Assembly: GCF_027596085.1 (NCBI RefSeq)
Contig: NC_072465.1
Span: forward strand, 5,983,102 to 6,047,101
From: Anoplopoma fimbria
Taxonomy: Eukaryota; Chordata; Actinopteri; Perciformes; Anoplopomatidae
DNA: 64,000 bases
Direction: 5' to 3'
The translations under genes were made by a program, and so were the position numbers. This document shows, piece after piece, positions 1 to 8,982 of this stretch (within the stretch, counting starts at the first letter, position 1; every line of letters starts with the position of its first letter). The notes below the pieces were generated by a model, which worked only from the letters and a program-made list of their open reading frames with translations, had not been told where the DNA came from and did no database searches.

Positions 1-213
1 CAGTCAGCACATAAAGATTTAGATAGAAAAGCCAATGTATTCATTTTCAAACTCAAATACCAAATATTGTCAATTGATAGACTTATTGATTATATTAAAA
101 ACAGTTACAAAACACCATGGCAGATCATGTTATTTCATCATGAAAATGTATGAATGACAAATAAAAAAGTTTCAGTCCCCCTAAAGCTAACTGAAAGTGT
201 TTGGTGCTTAAAG

Positions 214-363
214 ATAAATGTAGTGGAGACCAATGGACGACACTTTAAGCTCTATGGGGAAGGAGTGGATGAGGAGCCAAAAGGAGTTCTCTCCATTCAT
301 AAGGAAACTGGCACCGTGTCTGTACACAGGGCTGTGGACTACGAGACTAAGACAATGCTTAAG
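214..363 (+). CDS. cdh26: cdh26-like exon A: EC1 core
   Basis: 50 codons, phase 0 at both ends, from I-N-V-V-E to the last Lys before a GTTAGA donor. It contains the EC1 pattern G-E-G-V-D-E-E-P-x-G-V and D-Y-E in the place of the usual D-R-E. The acceptor (…GCTTAAAG) is weak, so the left edge is less certain than the right. Confidence 0.75.
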
Positions 364-3300
364 GTTAGACTCACATAACACACACAATCTATTAAGAACT
401 AGACAACACCTTTCTTTTATATACTGCTGTAAAGTTCTACACACTGATTAGGGATGCACAATCTGTCATATTGGTATTGGAATAAATAAACACATTGAAA
501 AATTGTCAGACTTCTTTTTCAAAGACTGCACTCTTTGAAAAATATATACATTTTTGGTAAAAAGGAAAATTAATTTCCGAAAAAGCCGACAGAAGGGTCT
601 ACAATATGGTTTGAAGCATACATCAAAGATATGTCAAACTGATCAAAAGTGAAAACAGGATAGAAGCTAAAGCCTACAGATCACATTGTAAAAGTGAATC
701 ACCTGGCCATCAAGACAGAAGGAATTAAGGAGCAAACTGTTCCTGTAAAGCCGGGTAGGTCTTTATCTGTGACAATCATTCAAAAGCAGCATGTATTATG
801 ATTTAGAATACCATTCAAAACTAGCGTAGCATAGAAGTGCTGATGCTACGCTTTGATTGGCCAGTTTGCATTCGAGGGCGGGGCTTAGCGAAGAGCCTGT
901 TGAACTTGATGAGCGAAAAGTTGTCTGGGTAACTTGGTATATCTTTTAGTATTGTATTATCATTTTTTATTTTTTTAGTATTACTATGTTAAATATTGTT
1001 TCACTCCATATCATATTACAATATCCATCAATTTGATCACATTTTCTTCTTTGCATTGAGACTGAAATTGAGTCACATCTTCCAATCCGTAGCTGAGATT
1101 TGAGGCCACAGGGAACGATTTGCAGTCTGCCAAATTAGGAGTTGAAATCTCCATATTGGACATCAATGACAACCCACCCCGCTTTCAGAAGGATCGGTAT
1201 GATATCAGCGTTAATGAGAAAACAACACAAGGTAAAGACTATAGTAAAGAGTACTTTTTTTCATCTCACAATGTCTAATATGTGCACGCCTTTCTTGTCA
1301 CTTACCAACAGGCTCATATCTCCTGACTCTGGTAGCCTTTGACAGAGACAAGAAAGATACGCCAAATTCAACATTCCACTTTGAAATCAAATCTGTGGCT
1401 CCAAACCCTCCAGACACCAAGTTCACCATTGATAAGTCTGGATCTATCTCATTTAATGGGTGTTTAGACCATGAGGCAAGTGTCTGTACTATACAGTAAA
1501 TAAGATTGTACTAGCTATTCCTGTTCTGCAAGGACTTCACATAGAGAATGTAAAATGTGGTATGTATGCAAGGGAATGCAGCAAGCCTGCTTTGAGCACT
1601 GTCTGATTCCATGTAAATGTATGATAAAAAACACACTTGTGAGGCAGAATAGTTGATCACTTTTTTATATACATGTGTTTCAGTGACTGAATGATATTGA
1701 TATTTCAAATGTAATGGATTTATTCATATAAAAACGGATTTACCTGAATTAAAATCACTATAGAGCAATAGTGATAGTGAAAAATGATTACACTACTTTT
1801 TAAGAATGCAAGATACACTGATCATTAAAGAAGAAAAAACGTACAGGGACTGGATAAGGAACTCAGTTCTGTATACTATAGCTGTAATCTAATTCTTTTT
1901 AAATTTCTTGCATTAAGGTGGCTGAAATGTTCACAGTGGTGGTGGAGGCCAAGGACCATGGTGACGTAGTCAGTCTGTCCAGTTCAACCACTGTTGTCAT
2001 CCATGTGGAGGACGGCAACAACCACCTCCCAACCATCACCGGACAAACAGTAAGCAGTTGCTGGTTAGCAATGTCTACACAACATCAACTTGATTTTAGC
2101 AAACAGTTCTACATGTTTTTATACAGACATGCAGTAATCACACCTCTAATCTATGATGCTAATGTACTGTACATGTTACACTTCACATGCTGCTGTTGCC
2201 ATTTGAAAATATGACAGGAAATCATGTTGTAGTCTAAACATTTATCTTCCAAATTCTATAATGTTGGGCATAACATTTTTTTTAACCTATTTTCAATTAC
2301 TGAAGGAAAAGAGAGCTACTGTATGTAGGAGGTTAATACATTGTCAAGTTATTTCAAAAATATGTATTCTTATTGTTAGTATTATTATTGTCCATAAGGA
2401 CTTATGAGCTAACAAACAAACCAAAACAGAGAAATGGGTAAGTAGAAATAAATAAAGTAAAAAATACAAATGAAAAGGTGAAACAATAAAGAACGGGAGA
2501 GGAATTCATGCTGTACGTTGGAGTTGCATAATGACTTTACCAAAAACAAATCTACTTTTTTAATTTCATTTTATTATATAGTAGAATTATTTTCAATAAG
2601 TGGACGCAATTTTTTCAAATGCCTTCATCAGTGATTCAATATTATATAGATGTTTAACACCCAAATATATGACATTATTTTAAGAAGAAGATGGAATATA
2701 TACAACAGATATTTCAGTGCTATGTTTAGCCAGATTATTTTACACTAATATTAAATACTTAGCTGCTCTCTGAGTTCGTAAACGGACAGTGTACTCGACT
2801 TTCGTAAACTCCCCTCTGCACCTTGGATTCATACTATAGGGCTCTGGCAAAGTAAAAGAATATGAGACCGGGACCTCTCCTCTGCGGGTGCATGCTTCAG
2901 ACAAAGACACCCGAAACAGCGCGGCATGGAGAGCCAAATACACCATTCAGGGTGACGAGAGGGAGCACTTTAAAATAGAAACTGACCCAAACACCAACGA
3001 TGGAATCCTGACAGTGATAAAAGTAAGAAATGCTTAGCTGCATTCTTTACTTTACAGTCACACCCATCTTTAGTCAGATATGTAATTACAACACAAATGT
3101 TTGTCACAGTACGTCTGCTTGCACTTGAGGTTTACATGTTTAAGTGTGTTGAATTGAATTCAAAAATCTTTTAAGAATGATACAGAAAATAAATGAAAAA
3201 TTAAACATAACTACTGTTTAATTTCAGCCAATAGACTTTGAGGAGAAAGCACAAATGGAGCTGACCATCTCAGTGGAAAATGAGGCACCATATTTCTACT

Positions 3301-4351
3301 GTAAAGTGAGGGAGAAGACGCACTCAGGCCTCTGGAAAGTTGACACCAGTAAAGGTGATGATGATCCTCAGCCTCACTCTGTCAAAGTCATCATCCAAGT
3401 TGAGGATACCAACGACCCTCCACTGTTTAGTGTAACTATCAAAGAGGCCATGCTGGAGGAGAACACGCCCATTGGAACCTGGGTAGAGAAAATGACAGCT
3501 GTGGATCCCGACTCCAGTCACGCGAGAGATTTTGTGTAAGAGGCTATGTTTATGGTCCATTTTGTTGGTTTGTTTGTCGGCAGGATTATGGAAAAAACTA
3601 CGTGCCTGATTTTCAGCAGATCTGGATCAGATATACGAATAATTTTTTTACTTGTAGAAACTGCCTTGGCGAAGGTCGAGTGATCTTTTTTATAATATGT
3701 GCGAGCTCTTATCTGGGACCTCCTACACTAAAGCAAATTGTATTTGTCCTCAGGTACAAGGTAGGAAATGACCCTGCTGGCTGGGTGACGGTGGATCCAC
3801 ACACAGGAGACATCACAACATCCAAGACCCCAGATAGAGAATCTCTTCATGTCGTTAACGGCATCTACACCATCTTACTGCATGCAGTGGATAATGGTAA
3901 GACTCAACGTGTTGCTGACTGGCACTGACACAAACCAATGAGTTGATATTGTTATGACTGAGGAAATGTTTCATTAAAATCCCTACTCCTTTGTCGCAGT
4001 ATTTTAGCCATGCTATAGCCACATGGCTCAAGGGATGACTTTGGTGATCCCCTGACTTTTCCTCTGGTGCCACCAGCAGGTCATAGTTTTCACTTATTCT
4101 GTGAAATAACTTCAAATTTGCTGGACGGATTGGCACAAAATGTGTGGTACAAACGTATACTTTTCCCAGATGATTAACTCCAGAGGTGGAAGGAGTAGCT
4201 TACCACATTATTGTCCTAAAGTAAAAGTACTGTTCCTTAAAAGAAATTACCCTTAAGGAAAAAAATATTTGTAAAAATGTATCTAAGGAAAAGTAAAAGG
4301 CTGGTGGCATTACATATATACAAAGGGGGACGCGAGGTTGGTGGTGGTGGT

Positions 4352-4389
<38 letters not shown>

Positions 4390-7300
4390 GTGGGGGGTAT
4401 ATGATACTACTTTTGAATTAAAGAACATCATAAATTGCATCATATGTTGACAACTTACGCACAAGTTGAACAACAAGACCCCTTCTGTTCAAACCAAAAG
4501 ACGGTCACTCTGCAGTCTGTGCATACAACTGATTAGCAATATAAATATAAATCTGCCCTCCTCAGTGTAGCCTCACAAGAATCAACCGAAAAGAGACTAA
4601 AGTCAGACAATTAAGATAATAGATAATAAATACAACGAGCTAAAGACACCTCGGCACCTGAAACTTCCTTTTAGAATCAACAGCATCATCAAACATCACC
4701 AAAGCAGACAACTTGGACACGTAAACGACATAAAGTTAACAACAGGAACACGCGTAGCTACGTTGTTTACGTTCTCGTCAGGGCTCAGCAGTGTGTTGTG
4801 GCACTCACCTGTCTGAACGGCACCGCGAAGTCCTCAGACATCTGGTCCAGGTTCAACTTCTACACTCGTTTATTCTCAGTTCATCGGTCTCTCTGTCCCA
4901 GTATAACCAGCCCATCGGCCTCCCTGGTCCCTGGTCCCACTCTTCTCCTCACACACCTCATTGGAGGTAGAAGTTCCCCAGAGTATCCACCATGGCATGT
5001 TAGCCGGACACAGTTATCCATACTATTACATTACAGTCATTTAGCAGACGCTTTTATCCAAAGCGACTTACAATCAGTAGTATATTACATATCATTCACC
5101 CATTCACACACTGATGACAGGCTACCATGCAAGGTGCCACCATCAGACTCTAACTAACAGTCCACACCGATGGCAAGCCTTTGGGAGCAACTTGGGGTTA
5201 AGTGTCTTGCCCAAGGACACATCGACTGCCGAAGCCGGGTATCGAACCACCGACCCTCTTATTGGAGAACTACCTTGCTCTCCACTACGCCACAGCCACC
5301 CACAGATTACGAACATCGTGGGTGTGTCAATTGGTGTGCTCGCCAGGCGGTTTATATAATCATAGTCTTTATTCAGAGTGTTTTCATTTTTAAACTATGA
5401 CAAGGTTCAATAGTGCTAATTATAACCACACCCAAGATGTGATCCATAATTTGATTACTCTGGAGGTGCTAACAGCTCCGACCCCTGAACCCGTGACCTC
5501 TGCGGCCGGTGAACTCAAACCACTGAAATATTTAATCATTTTCAGAGTGTCACACCTTTGGACACTCTTCCCTGCTGCAGATGCTGATTTATGTCCTTAC
5601 TTATGTTCAATTCCCACTCCCATTATCAGGATTATTTTTATGTGACTTTTGTTTTGTACTCTGTAACGGAGCGACTTCAGCAAAGTGCTTGTGATAAATT
5701 GTGGCCTTAGTAAAATTAAAGATTTTAAAGCACACAAAAAAATGACTTTGTTCACTTCCAACCCTAATGACTTTGGTTATCATCTGACTTTTATTCTAGC
5801 ACCATCATGAGAGGTTCACAATTGTGGTTTAAGGTGAAATGTCTCAACATCTGTTGGAGGGGTTGCATGAGGGATTGCCATAAAATTTGCAATGCATATT
5901 AAAGCACCCCTTTAAAGATAGTTGTAAAAATAAAAAACTTGGAATAACTTTGGTGACTTCTGGTGCCACCATTGGGTCAACATTTTCATTTCTGACCAAA
6001 TACCAGCAATAAAGCCTAAACTTCCAATTAGCTAATGTAAGCATGCTAATCTAAGGTGTTAAAAATGGTATGAACATGATACCTGCTTATCATCAACATG
6101 TTAGCATACTGACCTTAGTGGTATTCTTGGGTTTTTTTTCTATCTTGGACAGGTAAGCCACCATTGACAGGTACAGCCACACTGAACATCCACGTGTCTG
6201 ACCAGAACGACAACGTGCCTCAGCCAACACTGGACTATGTTGATGTGTGTTTGTCCGACGGCCCCACCACCACCAACATCACAGCCTTTGACCTGGATGA
6301 TAGTCCATTCGGAGGGCCTTTCACATTTGAACTGCTGGGAGATGTCAACGGAAAATGGAAACTGAATCCCTCATATGGTAGAGACAGCAATGATATGAAG
6401 TGAAATATTAGGGCAAACATAAAAAAAAACCATTTCATTTTGTGATTGTCTCTCACAGGATACATAGCTGGCCTAGTGAAGGAGCCCAGTGTGTTTGCTG
6501 GCCCACATACAATTGATCTGAAGATCTCTGACATGCAGGGAAAGTTTGGCGTTTATAACCTCAGTGTGACTGTATGCGACTGCTCTGTGAATTCCACCTG
6601 CCGAGGACGCGGAGGCACTGCCACAAAAGCCGTCTACGGTGCTATAGGCATAGTGTTTGTCTCACTGTTGTTACTCCTGTGTAAGACATTCAATTGTTGC
6701 TTTTAGTTAGTATCAGAGGATACCGTAAAATTGTCACAATTCTGAAAACTCACTTCAAGTTGCATTTTGGCGTCTCTGTCTCGTTGACAGTTCTACTGAT
6801 GGCGGTCTTCATGTCCTGCAAAACAGTGTTCCACCCTTTAGAGATCAGTGATTCCTCTAATTCAACCATCCTCGTATCAAACATTGAGACACCTGGAAGA
6901 GACTGCAAGGTAACTGCTTAAAAACATTGGAAAACAAACCTGTGATACTTTTCCAGATTTGTGTTCAGGCATAAATCAGTGTTTTTTCCACCCAAGGTAC
7001 CTTTCCTGGCACTGTCCACTGATAACATGCACTACCACCCTTCTAAACGGCAACACAGCACATCTTCAAAAATGGTGGGAAAATATGGAAATTACGTATA
7101 CAAAGTTTTTGATTAAATTGCAGTAATCTTCAGATCTTTGAGGGGCACAATGCTGGACTTTTAAAGGATTTTCTCACATATTTTGGCAATAAGTATTGAT
7201 AATTCATAATTCTAATCATCAGTTTTATTGGTCATGTACACACACAAACATGACATTTCTCTTCTTCATTTAACCCATCCCTGAGCAGCAGTGGGCTGCC

Positions 7301-7976
7301 AAGAACTTCAGAAGGGAGAATGTTTCCTACCGAGTCAATGACAACTGTAACCAGGTAATGTGCACTTAATGAAGTTCAATTATCAGTTAGAACTGTGCAT
7401 GCAAATAATTCCTGTATCACTTCTCTAATCATAGGAGGCTTGGAATTATCCAATAGCCAATGGCCACCATCGCAACCACCAGGTAGACAGTTGTTAGAAT
7501 TGTGAGCATTACTGTGAGGAAGCAGCTGAAGAAACTTTGTTAACTTGTTCTTGTACAGATTGATGACATGAGCACAATGGATTTCCCCTACAAAAGGAAC
7601 GCAAGCTCTTCAGTGGACACAGCTCTCCTGGCCCTGCTTAAGGAGGTTGGTAGTGCACCTATAGTATAGTGTGCTCTGCAGCGTAAGGCACTGTATAAGC
7701 ATGCATCCATGCGCCTGCAGCAGAAGAATCACTGTTTGGTAAGACTACTTCTTTTTTTCCCCACTCCTCCTGCAGAGGCTTTCTCACCAGACAGGAAGAT
7801 CTGATGAAGTACTGCCTCACCTCTATGCAGACGAGGGTGACTCGGACATCATCTCAGAGCTAGATAACATCGACATTCCTGACGAAGATTCATTCGAGAA
7901 AGTGCTGGAAGTCTTGGGCCCCAAGTTCATGCAACTGGCTGCCATTTGCATGCCACCACATACACAAAAGCAGTGA
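214..7976 (+). CDS. cdh26: Cadherin-26-like protein (5' end outside window)
   Basis: Single-pass adhesion receptor of the cadherin superfamily. Fourteen exons join in phase: 214-363, 1093-1231, 1312-1475, 1918-2049, 2840-3022, 3228-3535, 3754-3896, 6153-6377, 6459-6680, 6791-6909, 7289-7354, 7435-7482, 7559-7645, 7776-7976 (728 codons plus stop). The product shows five extracellular cadherin repeats with calcium motifs DINDNPP, DTNDPP and DQNDN, a Cys-containing membrane-proximal segment (CDCSVNSTC), one hydrophobic membrane span split between exons 9 and 10, and a short tail ending in an acidic LDNID / LGPKFMQLAAIC segment that resembles a catenin-binding end. The tail is much shorter than that of classical cadherins, which with the LSM14B/TAF4/CDH4 neighbours points to CDH26 rather than CDH1/2/4. 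The signal peptide, any propeptide and the start of EC1 lie left of base 1. Oddities are a GC donor at 1476 and a degenerate EC2-EC3 calcium motif (DGNNH). The cadherin identity is certain; the CDH26 orthology is an inference. Confidence 0.87.
1093..1231 (+). CDS. cdh26: cdh26-like exon B: EC1/EC2 junction
   Basis: Starts LRFEA and contains the calcium-linker motif DINDNPPRF, then the first strand of EC2. Ends in phase 1 before GTAAAG. Confidence 0.88.
1312..1475 (+). CDS. cdh26: cdh26-like exon C: EC2
   Basis: Acceptor CCAACAG. Encodes the EC2 body with AFDRD and ends LDHE, phase 0. The following intron begins GCAAGT rather than GT; the GT two bases further on would break the frame with the next exon. 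Confidence 0.85.
1918..2049 (+). CDS. cdh26: cdh26-like exon D: end of EC2
   Basis: 44 codons, phase 0 at both ends, donor GTAAGC. Encodes VVVEAKDHG and the EC2-EC3 linker, where the expected DxNDN reads DGNNH, so calcium binding at this junction may be weakened. Confidence 0.88.
2840..3022 (+). CDS. cdh26: cdh26-like exon E: EC3
   Basis: 61 codons, phase 0. Contains HASDKDT and the HFKI…NDGILTVIK pattern typical of EC3. Donor GTAAGA. The acceptor is ACTATAG. Confidence 0.88.
3228..3535 (+). CDS. cdh26: cdh26-like exon F: EC3 end, EC4 start
   Basis: Acceptor AATTTCAG, donor GTAAGA, ends in phase 2. Starts PIDFEEK, carries the EC3-EC4 linker VEDTNDPPLF, then the EC4 start EENTPIGTWV and AVDPDS. 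Confidence 0.9.
3754..3896 (+). CDS. cdh26: cdh26-like exon G: EC4
   Basis: Acceptor CCTCAG, donor GTAAGA, phases 2 in and 1 out. Encodes the EC4 pattern W-V-T-V-D-P-H-T-G-D-I, PDRES and HAVDN. Confidence 0.9.
4010..4160. repeat. Interspersed repeat family A, copy 1
   Basis: Carries GGTGATCCCCTGACTTT, GGTGCCACCAGCAGGTCA and CGGATTGGCACAAAATGTG, phrases shared in altered form with 5750-6115, 42560-42960 and 56700-57010. I recognise the type as a dispersed repeat common in percomorph fish, but cannot name it. Confidence 0.6.
4339..4389. repeat. GGT/GT microsatellite
   Basis: A run of GGT followed by about 18 GT units. Confidence 0.9.
4809..4990 (-). other. Candidate antisense first exon in cdh26-like intron
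   Basis: On the minus strand an ATG at 4841 (context GACCAGATGT) opens an 11-codon frame, MSEDFAVPFRQ, that runs straight into a full-consensus donor CAG|GTGAGTG at 4809/4808. The sequence upstream of it is free of ATG for some distance and resembles a 5' leader. No downstream exon is recognised, and repeat origin is possible. I see no family match. Confidence 0.2.
5027..5296 (-). repeat. tRNA-derived SINE
   Basis: Read on the minus strand it starts with a tRNA-like head: A-box-like TGGCGTAGTGG (5292-5282) and B-box-like GGTTCGATACC (5248-5238). A body with CTTGGGCAAGACACTTAACC follows, then a tail AAAGCGTCTGCTAAATGA, a sequence very frequent in fish genomes. The A-to-B spacing fits a polymerase III promoter. 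It lies inside a cdh26-like intron, antisense to the gene. Confidence 0.7.
5750..6115. repeat. Interspersed repeat family A, copy 2
   Basis: Contains CTTTGGTGACTTCTGGTGCC and GCTAATGTAAGCATGCTAA-type phrases, related to the other family A copies; ends just before exon H of the cdh26-like gene. Confidence 0.6.
6153..6377 (+). CDS. cdh26: cdh26-like exon H: EC4 end and EC5
   Basis: Acceptor TTGGACAG, donor GTAGAG, phase 1 in and out. Encodes GKPPLTGT, the linker DQNDNVP and the EC5 segment with AFDLDD and GPFTFEL, closely parallel to EC5 of classical cadherins. Confidence 0.9.
6459..6680 (+). CDS. cdh26: cdh26-like exon I: EC5 end and membrane span
   Basis: Acceptor TCTCACAG, donor GTAAGA. 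Encodes the end of EC5, the Cys-rich stretch CDCSVNSTC and the start of the membrane span (GAIGIVFVSLLLLL). Confidence 0.9.
6791..6909 (+). CDS. cdh26: cdh26-like exon J: membrane span end, cytoplasmic start
   Basis: Acceptor GTTGACAG, donor GTAACT. Completes the hydrophobic span (FLLMAVFMSC) and enters the cytoplasmic tail. Confidence 0.87.
7289..7354 (+). CDS. cdh26: cdh26-like exon K: cytoplasmic tail
   Basis: 22 codons, QWAAKNFRRENVSYRVNDN. The acceptor is a tandem AG site (GAGCAG|CAG), so three bases more (one extra Gln) are possible. Confidence 0.8.
7435..7482 (+). CDS. cdh26: cdh26-like exon L: cytoplasmic tail
   Basis: 16-codon micro-exon beginning EAWNYP, phase 0, acceptor AATCATAG, donor GTAGAC. 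Confidence 0.78.
7559..7645 (+). CDS. cdh26: cdh26-like exon M: cytoplasmic tail
   Basis: 29 codons, IDDMSTMDF to LALLKE, phase 0, acceptor TTGTACAG, donor GTTGGT. Confidence 0.82.
7776..7976 (+). CDS. cdh26: cdh26-like terminal coding exon
   Basis: 67 codons including TGA at 7974-7976, acceptor CCTGCAG. Encodes the acidic catenin-binding-like end (ADEGDSD, ELDNIDIPDED, LGPKF). Confidence 0.88.
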   Translation, partial: RLSHQTGRSDEVLPHLYADEGDSDIISELDNIDIPDEDSFEKVLEVLGPKFMQLAAICMPPHTQKQ

Positions 7977-8150
7977 AACAAAATGGACATTTTTGAAACC
8001 ATAAAAGCCGGGGTTTTAAGGTTGATGGATGCAGATACATACTGAGAGAACAAAGTAATTCTGTTAATTATATGTTATTTAATAGCAACTGTTACAAAGT
8101 CCTCCACAGTTTTCATTTTACAAATAAGAAAAATAAAGAATAGCTGTCCT
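7977..8150 (+). terminator. cdh26: cdh26-like 3' UTR with polyadenylation signal
   Basis: An AATAAA hexamer at 8132-8137 lies about 155 bases after the stop codon. A short 3' UTR ending near 8150 is the simplest reading. The remaining ~370 bases to the LSM14B stop (8518) hold only AT-rich sequence and an A-run at about 8405-8423. Confidence 0.55.
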
Positions 8151-8515
8151 CCAAAAGCAATTTGGAGTTACATTTGGACAGTCACGTAAACAGAATTTAA
8201 TATATTTAGCAAAATCAAAAACTACATCGTGTGCCTGCTGGCCCCATTCAAAAGACAAATTCCACATAGAATTTTACCAAGCCAACTGCAAATTAATAAA
8301 TTTGCTTCCAGCATACAGCTGCTTGATTAAAAGAAATTGCTCTCCCATTTCATATAATGAAGCTTCAAAGTTCAAAATTCCCTGAATGCGAATTTGGGAT
8401 GGAGAAAAAAAAAAAAAAAAAAAAGTCTTCACTTCAAATTGGGGGGAAAGGGAGGTACTTTTTTAAATAAGTAGAAAACTACAATATTTACAGAAAAGGT
8501 AAACAAAAAGCGCCT

Positions 8516-8672
8516 TCACACCCTCCCACTACCAATTTTTGGGAGGGGTCGCTGCTCAGTGGTGCTCTGCCCTCTGCGTCCTCGGCCCCTGAATCCTCTG
8601 CCTCGCAGGAAGCGGCCGGGCACTCCAAATGTTTCCATGTTCATTTTTTTCTCCTCAGCCCAGGTGGTTCTC
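8516..8672 (-). CDS. lsm14b: lsm14b exon 8: TFG box, RG tail, stop
   Basis: Encodes [18 protein letters not shown] and an Arg/Gly-rich tail, stop TGA at 8518-8516. No ORF listing of 60 or more residues covers it because it is only 52 codons. Confidence 0.9.
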
Positions 8673-8924
8673 CTGTAGTTTTACAAACAAATAAAAAAAA
8701 GAAAGTTACATATATATGGTTCAGCATGACAAACCACTGAGGTAACGACAAACACCAATAGCTACATAATCACCTGGGCTTAAGGTCTGATGAGATGTTG
8801 TCAAAGAAGCATTTGGCTTTGTCGTAATACTTCTCTCCAAGACTGTCCTCCTGCATACCCTGGGCCTCCCCAGAATCCACCTTTTCCACTGTGACAATTA
8901 ACAAAAAAAAATGCATAAAATTGC

Positions 8925-8982
<58 letters not shown>

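Larger units (their letters stand above)
3897..6152 (+). other. cdh26: cdh26-like intron rich in repeats
   Basis: The longest intron of this gene in the window. It contains two copies of one interspersed repeat, a GT microsatellite, a SINE and a candidate antisense exon. Confidence 0.6.

Noticed and set aside
5238..5292. Possible functional tRNA gene
   Set aside because: A and B boxes are present, but the body cannot fold as a complete tRNA; it is the head of a SINE.
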